NCBI RefSeq assembly: GCF_014633365.1
Contig: NC_068350.1
Location: 38,431,119 to 38,495,118, forward strand
Length of the DNA stretch: 64,000 bases
Source of the DNA: Diospyros lotus
Lineage: Eukaryota > Streptophyta > Magnoliopsida > Ericales > Ebenaceae
Direction of reading: 5' to 3'
Below the pieces are notes generated by a model, which ran no database searches, was not told the origin of the DNA, and saw only the letters and a program-made list of their open reading frames with translations. The translations under genes were made by a program, and so were the position numbers. Shown one piece after another: positions 21,588-30,600 of this stretch; the first letter of the stretch is position 1, and the number at the start of each line of letters is the position of its first letter.

Positions 21588-22790
21588 CCACTGATGACCT
21601 TTTCAACCCAACAACAGAGATATAATCGGATATAATCGGTACTGAAAATAAACACAAATAGCAAACATGCAAAAACAGAAAGTAAAGGACACAGAGATTT
21701 TACCGTAGTTCACCCAAATGGACAACATCCACGTTGAGCTCCGGTGAAAAGAGCTCACTACATTATATGAGAAATAAATATTACACCCACAGAAGAAGCT
21801 CACAAAACATTATGTACAATACTGATTTGATAAACAAAATCGCCCAAAATCACTAATACAGATTAGGGCACAACCATCAAACTAGAAAGAAAATCACACA
21901 TACACAAACTTTGTATAGAGCTTTATTAACCAAAACGAGGGAAGCCACAAGGCTACCTCAAACGACAAACACCCGAAGGACTTCTTCCTTTCCTTTCTCT
22001 CTCTGATCCTCGGCCTTACCTTCTTCTTTCTGTCAATGGCGGATCAGGCCTTACCTTCTTCTTTCTGTCAATGGCGGAATCAAGGTATATCAAATGCTGC
22101 TTCAAATCCCGAGAGAGAGATAAATAACTATCTTGGACGGGTGAGATGAGGCAGCATAAAGCAAGATAGAGGGTTGGGATCAAATCGTGCAACACGATAT
22201 TTCTTAGCACGGAAGGCTCAATTAGGCGCGCCATCTGGAATGCATGGATGGTTGCCACGTGGCCATCCATCGGGTGCCAAAAGGCAGCCCGAGGTTGCCT
22301 CCATAACCCTCCAACTCCTGCACTAAAACGGTGCCGCTTTGATGCTTCACACATAAACAACAAAGTGAAAATACAAACCTGAGGGAATGGAGAAAATATA
22401 TATATATATATATATATAGGCGCCAGGAAGGGGGATGCATTTCCAGCTTTTAGGGAGGGTTTTGCATTCTCGAGGTCTATAAACCCTGGGAATACTGACA
22501 CTAAAGCAACCACGCCACCTAAGAACATTCCAGAGTTTACATTTCTCCTTTCCCGGGTTTGCAAACCCCAAATATTGAGATGCTTTTCCCGAAATTTGTG
22601 ACAAACACCAAAAGACCCTTTTTCCTTGTACTGATCCAAGTCCCACAACTTGAATAAAACCAACTTTAGACTCAATTCTCATTCACACTTCAGGCTCGTT
22701 TAGGTCAAAAATACTTCCCCGGAATACTTTAGGCCCGCCCAATATATATTCTTTCAAACACCTTTTGGCCCATAGAGGCCCAACATGCCT
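21588..22790 (-). mobile_element. Copia-type LTR with adjacent primer binding site (remnant)
   Basis: On the minus strand the segment ends GGTCATCA and is followed by G and TGGTATCAGCG, close to the initiator tRNA-Met primer binding site TGGTATCAGAGC. About 120-170 nt before that end is a block (CAACGTGGATG, TTTGGGTGAACTACGGTAAAATC) of the kind seen near the 3' end of plant Copia LTRs and also in the two solo LTRs of this window. The upstream limit is uncertain because the sequence near 22742-22822 also belongs to the MCTP flank. A 219-codon open frame at 22016-22675 (minus) lacks any family motif and contains an (AT)n-coded YIYIYI stretch, so I treat it as chance. Confidence 0.45.
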
Positions 22791-22822
22791 TTTTCTTAAA
22801 TCCCTACAATTATCTAGTCATC
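22742..22822 (-). repeat. Inverted copy of the MCTP copy 2 distal flank (19085-19140)
   Basis: Read on the minus strand it gives CTAGATAATTG, GGATTTAAGAAAA, CATGTTGGGC and AGGTGTTTGAAAG in the same order as 19085-19140, with a 14 nt insertion. It lies on the 3' side of copy 3, so it probably marks the far edge of the tail-to-tail duplication. Confidence 0.55.
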
Positions 22823-22859
22823 AAATCTGAGAACGAGTAAAAGGCCATTTGGCAAACCT

Positions 22860-23560
22860 GAAGAGAATCTTTAGATGAAGATGAACCTCGTTGGTATGTT
22901 TCAGATGTGTCAATAGAGGTGTTTATCGGCCAAGCTTGTTCGAGTTGTGTATAAACCCAAACCTGAACTAATCATAACCAAATCTAAAATTTTGACCCAA
23001 AACTAACCTAGCTTACAAAGCCAAACTAACTCAACTCAATTAAATTCGAGTTTGATCAAGTTAGGCCTCCATTCAAACATTTTGGTGTCATTTGTCACTA
23101 AGAGGGAGCCAGTGATCAAACTCCTGGGCGTCGAAGAGATGAGGAAGAATAGAATAGGAAGGATAGAGAATCAGGAGATTACTGCAGAAGAAGGAAACTC
23201 ATTCCTTTCGTATGTCACTCAATACACATCAATTTACATCCCTTTATACATCCCTGATGCAACAACCTCCTGAAATGTCATGTACGAGGAAACTACTTTC
23301 TTTCGCTAATTAACAACTAATTTAATTTATCAGCTAATTTTACTTGAATTATCCTAACTGCCAGCAACTCAGCTTTGTGCTGCTTCCACCCCTACTCCAG
23401 CCACCATCCCTAGCACTTGCTATTTTAGATACCTTCCAGGAAGTCTTCTCACACTCCTTGCTCTTGGTGCAATGGATGATTTTTCAATCTTCACTGTCAA
23501 TATACTCTCTATCAGCAATTGGTCTTTTTTCAGAAATTTGTGAGGACCAATCATCATCCC
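22860..23560. other. Repeat-derived intergenic DNA, probably the 3' region of the Gypsy remnant
   Basis: No gene is seen. It lies directly downstream, on the minus strand, of the chromodomain of a Ty3/Gypsy remnant and may contain its degraded 3' LTR. I could not find LTR ends. Confidence 0.35.
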
Positions 23561-23574
23561 CATCATCGAAATTA

Positions 23575-24247
23575 ATCATGTCCTCATACTTTAGATCAGG
23601 ATGTAGTTCAACAAATTGCAAATAATCTTCTCAGGTGGCTTCCTCTAAAGGCAAGCCCTTCCATTGCACCAAAATTTGTTTCCTTTCCTTGTTACCTTGC
23701 AGCAATTGTTGAGAGCCAAGGATGGCCAGGGTTTTGATCAAGGGTCTGTTGTCATGATCAGAAGAGGGAAAAGGATAGAACTGGTGAGGCATCAATAGAC
23801 CCTTTGAGTGGCTTCCACAAGGATACATGAAATACAGGGCGGATTTTACTAGTTACAGGTAGCTAGAATTTATAGGCTGCAGATTCCAGGTATCTGATAG
23901 GGCCCAGAATACCTTGGACTGAGCTTAGGGTGGAGTCTAGGGGGCTAGAGAATGTCAGCTATAGGGTGGCAGTAGTTTGACCTATAACCCATCTTCCTAC
24001 CTTATAGCTAATGTCCCGCCTGTATTTGTCATGTTGTGGCTTCATCTTTTCTTGGGCATGTTGTAGATTCAATTTTAATTTCTGGAGCAGTTCAGTTCTG
24101 AATTACAAGTCACGTTCCACTGGTGAACTAGCAGACACACAATCCGGAAACCTTGGGGGTTCTCTACCATATAATGCTCATAAAGGGATCATGCCTATAG
24201 AAGAATTGTTTGGCAGAAGGGGTAGTTTATCTTATTTTTTAATATCA
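23575..24247 (-). pseudogene. Ty3/Gypsy chromovirus remnant: integrase C-terminus and chromodomain
   Basis: Read on the minus strand from about 24200, the sequence gives a degraded integrase C-terminal region. It includes MKPQHDKYRRDISYKVG, then a broken GPY/F-type module with in-frame stops, then near 23640 ILVQWKGLPLEEATW, the chromodomain core typical of plant chromovirus integrases. The tail after it reads LKYEDMINFDDGDDDW before a stop. Frames are interrupted by several stops and shifts, so it is a dead copy. The 886 bp Mutator-like element at 24257-25142 sits at its upstream edge; no matching continuation is recognised beyond it. Confidence 0.8.
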
Positions 24248-24256
24248 ACTAACAAA

Positions 24257-24922
24257 GGGAAATTCTATTCACAACCCACAAATTTGCTCTCCACAGCCCA
24301 CACCCCCGCCAAATTCTTCAATAATTTTGAAATTCCTATTTTACCCCCACAGCCCACTCTCTCCTCCGACCACCGCCGGCCGCCGCCTCACCTCTCTTTC
24401 TCTCCCACACCATATACACACATACATATATATACACACGCATGGCGGCCATGGCTTCCGACCCACTGCCATTGCTAGGTTGGCCATGGCAACCGACCCA
24501 CCGCCATCAAGGGCTCTCTCTCTGACGATCGCGAGGTGGGTCGGCAATGGCGATCGACCCACCGCCATTGCAAAGGTGGGTCCGCATGGCGGCCGACCTA
24601 CCCACCACGATTGGGGTGAGTGGTCGGGAACCCTCATGTTCCCTGACCCCCATGGGATCCGGAGAATCGCCGACCCCCGGGGTTTGGGTTTCTCCAACCC
24701 TCGAACCCCGGTATTTGGGGGTTTCTCAAACCCCCAAATACTTCCCCCCGGCGACGCTGGTGACATCGCAACCACGCTGGTGGCAGCCAAGATCGCATCG
24801 ACCCATGCCCATAGGAGGCTCTCGGAACCCCCCCCCCCCCCTCGATCGCGTTGGGTTGACCGCCATGGTGGACCCACCTTGGCAATGGTGGTGGGTCGAC
24901 AGCCATGGCCGCCACGCGCGTG

Positions 24923-24953
<31 letters not shown>

Positions 24954-25142
24954 GTATGTGTTTGTATATGTATGTGTGTATATGGTGCGGGAGAGAAAGA
25001 GAGAGGCGAGGCGGCGGCCGGCAATCAGGGTGGTCAAAGGAGAGTGGGATGTGGGGGTAAAATAGGAATTTCAAAATTATTGAAGAATTTGGCGGGTGTG
25101 GGCTGTGGAGAGAAAATTTGGGGGCTGCGAATAGAATTTCCT
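24257..25142. mobile_element. 886 bp Mutator-like element with long inverted repeats and GC-rich interior
   Basis: It is bounded by a 9 bp target-site duplication ACTAACAAA (24248-24256 and 25143-25151), the Mutator length. The ends GGGAAATTCTATTC and GAATAGAATTTCCT begin inverted repeats of about 190 bp that continue, more loosely, into a GC-rich interior with repeated CGACCCACCGCCATTG-like motifs in both orientations. A perfect 13 bp-arm palindrome with a 3 nt loop lies at 24712-24740, and a poly-C run at about 24829-24842. Open frames of 278 codons (plus, 24327-25163) and 227 codons (minus, 24341-25024) cover the same GC-rich DNA on both strands and run into the inverted repeats, so I do not call them genes. 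A captured gene fragment (Pack-MULE) is possible but not recognised. Confidence 0.88.
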
Positions 25143-25151
25143 ACTAACAAA

Positions 25152-26024
25152 AGATCTGCTTGACACACCTCTGGTTCAACCAAAAGTGTATTCACGTGAA
25201 TCAAAGATCTATAATTAAAAAGCATGAAAAAAATCCCATAGATGGGGATGTTAATAAAGGTTAGCAACATTATATAAAAATCAGGAGCACAAGAATCAAG
25301 GAATCATTTCATTGAAAGGGATAGCACTACTAGAAGTAGTACTGCAACCATTCCATCAAAAAAGTTAGAACTACTAGATTTATGATGGTAGTAGCAGTGG
25401 AAAAATCATACATATGGGCATGCCATGAGGGTTAGCAATGTTACGTACAAACCCAGCTACAAAAGAATCAAGGAATCATTCCATCAAAAGGGATAGCACT
25501 ATTTGGGTAAAGCTTAGTAAAGTAGCAAAAAGCTATAGAAACATATGGTTTCTAGCAATACCAAGCCACCACAGAATCCCAGCAGTAGTAATAGTAAATT
25601 GCTATAGGAACATATAATTGGTATAAGCAGTACCAAGCCACCAAGGAATCCAAGCAGCAGTATTAGAAAAAAGCTATAGAAACATATAATTGGTATCTAG
25701 CAGTACGAAGCCACAAAAAAATCCAAGCAGTAAATTGAGCATGATAAATTTAAACCCACATCACAGCCTACAAAATACAAATCCGAGATTCATAGGGTTA
25801 CCAAAGTCATCAATGAAACAGGAACCCTTCAAGGAAAAAATATACAAATCCACAAGATCTCCTAGGTTCAGAGGCACAGGATAAAATCATACCAGCGACT
25901 AATATTCAACCACCCCTTGGAAAGAAGCAGACAAGCTCCATCAGCATATACATATTCTTGACAGAAAGAGCAGGAAAACAATATGACACCATTTTAGGGG
26001 GATGGTTGTGAAAACTGGCTTTGC
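25152..26024 (-). other. MCTP copy 3 3' flank with local tandem duplications
   Basis: Minus-strand sequence after the copy 3 stop matches the copy 1 flank. It contains about three copies of a roughly 70 bp unit, each with CTATAG, AACATAT and AGTACCAAGCCACCA-type motifs, at about 25529-25735. A larger unit with AATCAAGGAATCATT and AAAGGGATAGCACTA occurs near 25294 and again near 25466. No gene is seen. Confidence 0.6.
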
Positions 26025-28355
26025 TCATAACATGGAGTCAGTTCTAGCTGGTAGCCTCCTGAAAAAATTGAGGGGCACTGAGGGAAGCTTATGACGGAAC
26101 CTTGGGTGTCTTAATGCATAAAAACCTATAAGAAGGGCCACAACTTGGAACGGTGTAACATAGAGAACTATGGCAGCAACCAAGCAGAAAATCACAAACA
26201 GAGCAGTCGCTCTCGGGTCCCTCCAGCTCAGCAACGACTGCAGCCTCTCCCCTTGGGTGGCCAAATCACCCACCACCGTCTGAATCCTCCCTGCAATACT
26301 TCTCAGACGATCATACCTCATCCTCACCATATCATTAGGACGGGAAGTTGGAAATGTGTCAAATTCTTCATCCAGTTCGTCAGGATGTGCACCGTCCGCA
26401 CAGGAGAGACGAGTGTCCATGTGTGGAGGATGCCTTGGTCTCCATCTGTAGTACCACACCCCGATCAGGAAGAGGTAGAGGAAAATGGTGGGTAAAATCA
26501 GTTCTGGGTACAGCACCAGTATTAGAAATAAGATGTTAATGAGAACTGTGGTGATCGGGTTCTTCCAGTTACATATCTGATCAAACCATTTTCCCACAGC
26601 AATTAAACCACTCAAAACTCCCATAATTCTGAAGAAATTGGCCTTGCTTCTTCTCATGCTCCACATGTGGGAACCAACATCCAGCATATACTCCACCACC
26701 TCTTTCCTCAATGGTGGCTCAGCACGACTTAGTCTCATGGACACAATCTGCGTGGCCTGGTGCCTCAAGCTATCGAGCTGGCTGACTGTCAGTGGATGAA
26801 GATAGTGCATTTTTGGCAACAGTGGATGAGAGTACATATGCATCATATTCAGGAGAGAGGAGCACGAGAATCTCACAGCCAAATGAATTTCACCAGTCTT
26901 CTTCACTCCAGAGGGGTGTAAAACCAAAAGCGGATAGGAATGGGTGTAAACCCTATCAGTTTCAAGGGTAGAAAGACGAATTCTTACCTTTCCAATCCTA
27001 GAATCCTTTGCCCCTCCGGGCTTATCTCCCCCATGCAAGTGGCCGTTGTCAAATACCCCAATGGTAACAACAGTGCATGGATCAAAAACCTCCCAGGTGT
27101 ATTGCTCATTCCATTTGGGAGTAAAGCTATCAATGATTGTCCTTGTACGAACCCACTTCTGCCCATATTTGGCAACACAATAAGCATCAGTTGATGCCCG
27201 GCCATCTATTGTCTTCATAGGTGTCAACCCATGAGCATTTAGAATCCCCAATTCCAGAACCCCAATGCTGGGCTTCCACAACTGTTTTGCTGTAGGCCTC
27301 AGATCACTACTGTGGTGAGTTGATTCATCCAGAACATGATAACCGCCTTCCAAACAGATCCTCATATGAATCCTGCTGGCAAACTTAACTTCCTTCTTCT
27401 TCTCACCCTCCACAATAACATGCTTCTCAAGATTATACCACTTGGAGTACAGAGGCCTATGAACATGATCTAGCCTCCTCTCCACAGACTGTAAAGGAAT
27501 TGCACACCTGCCCAGAACTTCTTCCTTGTTTGGTGCAAGTCTATCTTCCACGCTTAAAATCAAGGGTTCCTCAAATGGTTCTGCTGCTACAAACATCAAA
27601 TCCTCATTCCACTTTGGATTGATGCTCTTACTCATAGAGATTCGAGTTCTCAAAGCCTGATGCCCAAGTATAGCCTTCACAAAAACTTCAGGGAACCTGC
27701 TCCTGTCGCTTGGCAGCAAGTCCTGAGCTTCAATGACATTGACCCTCAGATACCACAGCTTAGGTGAAAGATACACCTTTGACCGCATGTTTGCAAGACC
27801 ATCAGCACCACTAACTGCTGCAGCATCCGAATGCCAAGCTTCAGAAAATGCTTCATCAGCTTGAGTACCCCACCAAACTGCCAACATCAGCTCTCCCTTA
27901 ACTTTCATCCCATTCCTCTCTTCCAATCTATACCACTGTGGTGCTAGAGGACTGTCGGGAGGTACCCGTTTTGGGACCTCACTGAGCTCAAACCACACCC
28001 GACCAATAAAATCATCTTTGACCACATCCTTATCCTTGACTGTGACCTCAAGGACCGAAGCTTGAATCCGGTCTTTGGAGAAAGCAAACACCTGGTTCCA
28101 TTCCGGGTTTGTTTTTTTCTCAAAATGCCTAGTTGTACCCTTGTAATTTCCAAGCTTAACTTCGACATACGGATCACAGCTACCAGTAAGATCTTTTGCA
28201 GGCAAATCCTTTGCCTTGACAACCCGAACATAGAGATATTGCATCTGCTCGACCAGATCATAAGTGGCTGTGAGCTTATCCCCGGTGACCTTCCCACCGC
28301 CAAGATGGGGTTTGGTCTCCTTCAGAGAAAAATCTTCGTGAGGAGGTTTCTGCAT
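26025..28355 (-). CDS. MCTP4-like: MCTP copy 3: multiple C2 domain and transmembrane region protein (MCTP3/4 type)
   Basis: A single 776-residue frame, full length for the group, starting MQKPPHEDFSLKET and ending RLPARTDSML. It has three C2 domains (about 39-145, 200-310, 363-480) and a membrane-anchoring PRT_C end (about 621-776), with the same acidic residues in C2-1 and C2-3 as the other copies. Differences from copy 1 include Ser for Pro before EAWHSDAA, Gly-His for Gly-Asn in the second C2, Ser-Val-Glu-Arg for Cys-Val-Glu-Lys after CAIPLQ, and Lys for Arg in the NW-NPITT segment. It lies tail to tail with copy 2. The coding frame is undamaged, so it is probably functional. Its leader has an intron like the others but a different upstream ORF. 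Confidence 0.96.
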   Translation of the reverse strand: MQKPPHEDFSLKETKPHLGGGKVTGDKLTATYDLVEQMQYLYVRVVKAKDLPAKDLTGSCDPYVEVKLGNYKGTTRHFEKKTNPEWNQVFAFSKDRIQASVLEVTVKDKDVVKDDFIGRVWFELSEVPKRVPPDSPLAPQWYRLEERNGMKVKGELMLAVWWGTQADEAFSEAWHSDAAAVSGADGLANMRSKVYLSPKLWYLRVNVIEAQDLLPSDRSRFPEVFVKAILGHQALRTRISMSKSINPKWNEDLMFVAAEPFEEPLILSVEDRLAPNKEEVLGRCAIPLQSVERRLDHVHRPLYSKWYNLEKHVIVEGEKKKEVKFASRIHMRICLEGGYHVLDESTHHSSDLRPTAKQLWKPSIGVLELGILNAHGLTPMKTIDGRASTDAYCVAKYGQKWVRTRTIIDSFTPKWNEQYTWEVFDPCTVVTIGVFDNGHLHGGDKPGGAKDSRIGKVRIRLSTLETDRVYTHSYPLLVLHPSGVKKTGEIHLAVRFSCSSLLNMMHMYSHPLLPKMHYLHPLTVSQLDSLRHQATQIVSMRLSRAEPPLRKEVVEYMLDVGSHMWSMRRSKANFFRIMGVLSGLIAVGKWFDQICNWKNPITTVLINILFLILVLYPELILPTIFLYLFLIGVWYYRWRPRHPPHMDTRLSCADGAHPDELDEEFDTFPTSRPNDMVRMRYDRLRSIAGRIQTVVGDLATQGERLQSLLSWRDPRATALFVIFCLVAAIVLYVTPFQVVALLIGFYALRHPRFRHKLPSVPLNFFRRLPARTDSML

Positions 28356-28648
28356 TTTCTGGGTTCAGAAAAGACCAATACCAAAACTACGAAATGGAGT
28401 TTCAGCCGAACAACTAGCAGAAGCAGAAGTTTAAAACATCAAAATTTCCCAGCTAAGCAATTTCAATTCAAAAAAGCTCCGGATAGTAAGCAGTAAGGAG
28501 CTTGGATTGACAAGTCGAAACGCTGAAAGATAGAAAACGCAAGAGGCAACTAAAACCTAGTCCTTGAAACAACGAAGAACTCAACAACATAGAAAATGAT
28601 AAACGAACTCGATAGCCATCACCAAGAAACCGATAAAGCGTCTTCCAC

Positions 28649-28940
28649 ACCTTCAGATCTGAATACGCACAACCTGGAAAACAGAATCCGGTCAGCAAAA
28701 ATCCTTAAAATCTGATAACAAAATCTACGACCGCTAAAAGCAGAACCGTACTCAGACAAGTTCATAAACCCTAGACACGAGCATCGCCGAGTACGGATGA
28801 GAAAACTCAGCCTCCTACCAGTTCATTTACATAAACAGCGATAACTCTGTGAATATACACGCGGATATACCTGAAAACACAGATATACATATACAGAGAG
28901 AGAGAGTGGAGATATACCTGAGGGAGAGATGAAGATTCAT
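28649..28940 (-). CDS. Alternative upstream ORF in MCTP copy 3 leader
   Basis: The ATGAATCCC start of the copy 1 and 2 upstream ORF is missing here because the leader is shorter just before the donor. A different ATG (28940 on the minus strand) opens another frame that enters exon 2 in a different phase, reads through AGATCTGAAGG, where the other copies stop, and continues about 17 codons further to a TGA near 28620. The peptide is unrelated to that of copies 1 and 2. The span given is approximate. Confidence 0.3.
28674..28917 (-). other. 5'UTR intron of MCTP copy 3
   Basis: 244 bp. On the minus strand the donor is CTCAG|GTATATC and the acceptor TTTTCCAG|GTTGTGCG, equivalent to copies 1 and 2. 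A second CAG|GTATATC occurs inside (about 28866-28875), so an alternative splice site is possible. Confidence 0.6.
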
Positions 28941-28986
28941 TCAAGTTGGAAATGAATGATGAGGTTTTGCCTTTTCCTTTTCTGAG

Positions 28987-29083
28987 TGAGAGAGAGAGAG
29001 AGACGAATATGTAAGCAGACGCTCAACCCTACCCACCGCTGCTTTTTCCCCCTCTCTCCTCTCTCTCTCTGTCTCTCTCTGTC
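28987..29083 (-). repeat. (GA)n and (CT)n tracts in the copy 3 leader
   Basis: Plus-strand (GA)n at about 28987-29003 and (CT)n at about 29051-29083 are complementary and about 50 nt apart. This is the same layout as in the copy 2 leader (14121-14224). Confidence 0.65.
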
Positions 29084-29094
29084 TTCTGTTGCTG

Positions 29095-29176
29095 GGCCGT
29101 GAAATCCGGGTCACGGTGCGAGAATTTGGTCGGATCCCTCCCGCGCGTGAATGCCATCACTCGCTCCACACACGTG
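29095..29176 (-). promoter_or_regulatory. Promoter-proximal conserved block of MCTP copy 3 with G-box
   Basis: On the minus strand this reads CACGTG (29171-29176), then GCGAGTGATGGCATTC, GGGAGGGATCCGACCAAA and TCTCGCAC, matching 14010-14080 before copy 2 in order and spacing. G-boxes bind bZIP and bHLH factors. No TATA box is evident. Confidence 0.55.
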
Positions 29177-29179
29177 CCG

Positions 29180-29568
29180 TAAGCATCTTATTTGAGTCAT
29201 GCTATTTGTAGAAGATATGTTAGATAAACACTTACAGAATAATTAAAATATTTATCTTATCCATGTAATAAATAACTCAAATGTTTAATGTCATCTCTCT
29301 CCCTTTCACACTAAGTAACATTTAAAAAATTTAGAGATAATTAAAAATAATTAATTTGAGTGAAAAAATACTTATTTATGATATTTTAAAGAAATAAAAA
29401 ATTAAGATAATTAATTAAATTAATTAAAAATATTTATAAAAATAATAAAATAAAATATACTAAAAATAATAACAATAATAATAAATTAAATGAAATTAAA
29501 TTTAATTTAATTAATTAATATGTTTATAAGTGAGTGACTGTGGGTATGTTGGAGATTAATTAATGTAC
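29180..29568. other. AT-rich intergenic DNA
   Basis: Mostly A/T runs. Nothing recognised. Confidence 0.5.
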
Positions 29569-29645
29569 AGTGGCCATTTCTTTTGTTCCAACTTTATTGT
29601 TGCTGATCAACTGAGCTGTCCAGGCAAGCACAGTGGCCATTTCTT

Positions 29646-29906
29646 GGTTCAAAAGGTGAAATCGCTCATCCCGAGCGCCCCCCACATCCAGCCAAACAGA
29701 ACGTGAGAGGAGGTTAATCGTGGTGACTTAGCCGGACGTAGTGGCTAGACCCGGGCTCATCGCGCACAAGGAGCCCCATCTCACTTTGGAGAGAGGTACC
29801 CCACACTGCCGCTTGCGAGACTCGATCCTTAGTCTTGGTTTAAGATTCACCACGAAAGGCACTTTGTGCCCCCCTTCTTGACCAACTGGACTGCCCATGT
29901 GGGCTA
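29646..29906 (-). mobile_element. Candidate tRNA-derived SINE
   Basis: On the minus strand there is an A-box-like CAGTCCAGTTGGTCAAGAAG (about 29872-29893) followed by a B-box-like GGATCGAGTCTCG (29816-29828), the pol III promoter layout of tRNA-derived SINEs. The unit is flanked by a 14 bp direct repeat AGTGGCCATTTCTT (29632-29645 and 29907-29920). A third copy of that repeat lies at 29569-29582. The body has the higher GC of a SINE. The 3' tail is not a clear poly-A or poly-T, which lowers confidence. Confidence 0.5.
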
Positions 29907-29922
29907 AGTGGCCATTTCTTTT

Positions 29923-30600
29923 AAGTTGAAACATAAGAGAGAGAGAGAGAGTTTGGGAGGGATATAAAATATATATATATATATATATGTGTGTATGCAT
30001 GTCCGTGGCCTTGTCTTGGCCATTTCTTTTTCTGGCTTAAAAGTCACTTGGATTGTGTGTAAAAAGAGAAATCTTAGGCAATTTAAAGGCTGAATTCGGC
30101 CTTCTTCAAGCCAGCGAATACAGAGGGAAAGAAAGAGAAATGAGAGAGGAAGAGGGGGGAACGCGGGCAGCTCAGAAAATAGGAAAAAATAAGGGGAAAT
30201 GAGAGATTTGGGGATTATTCAAGTGTGAAAAGTGCTCAAATAAGTGAGTAAAATTAATATAAATATTATATATTTAAATTATGAATTTTATACGATTAAA
30301 ATATACTATTTACACGGTTAGATCTGATTAACATAAGTCATAATTTTGTTACTTCCTATAAAATATTTTACTTCGCACTGGGAGCACAGAAGAGGCAAGA
30401 ATCGATCAAATAAAGACAAACTCCTAACCCTTTCCTCATGTTCTTTATTTCCCGTGAGAGTCTTTGTGATTTCTTGTATTCTATTCCCTCCCTCACCGAG
30501 ACTCGATTCCACATATTAATAATAATAATCCGCGTGGTAACCACTCTATGATTTATATTTTATTAATGAGTTTATTGTTAATAGAATGAGTTAAGCAATG
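29923..30600. other. Intergenic DNA with GA and TA tracts
   Basis: It has a (GA)n run near 29937 and a (AT)n run near 29969. No gene is recognised. Confidence 0.45.

Noticed and set aside
22016..22675. 219-codon minus-strand frame
   Set aside because: It lies in probable LTR sequence, includes an (AT)n-encoded YIYIYI run, and has no family signature.
24327..25163. 278-codon plus-strand frame and 227-codon minus-strand frame
   Set aside because: They overlap each other on opposite strands, run into the transposon inverted repeats and low-complexity AT tracts, and have no protein motif. The frames stay open because the DNA is GC-rich.
25290..25740. Spaced repeats that could suggest a CRISPR array
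   Set aside because: The units are imperfect, few, of uneven spacing and derived from a plant gene flank.
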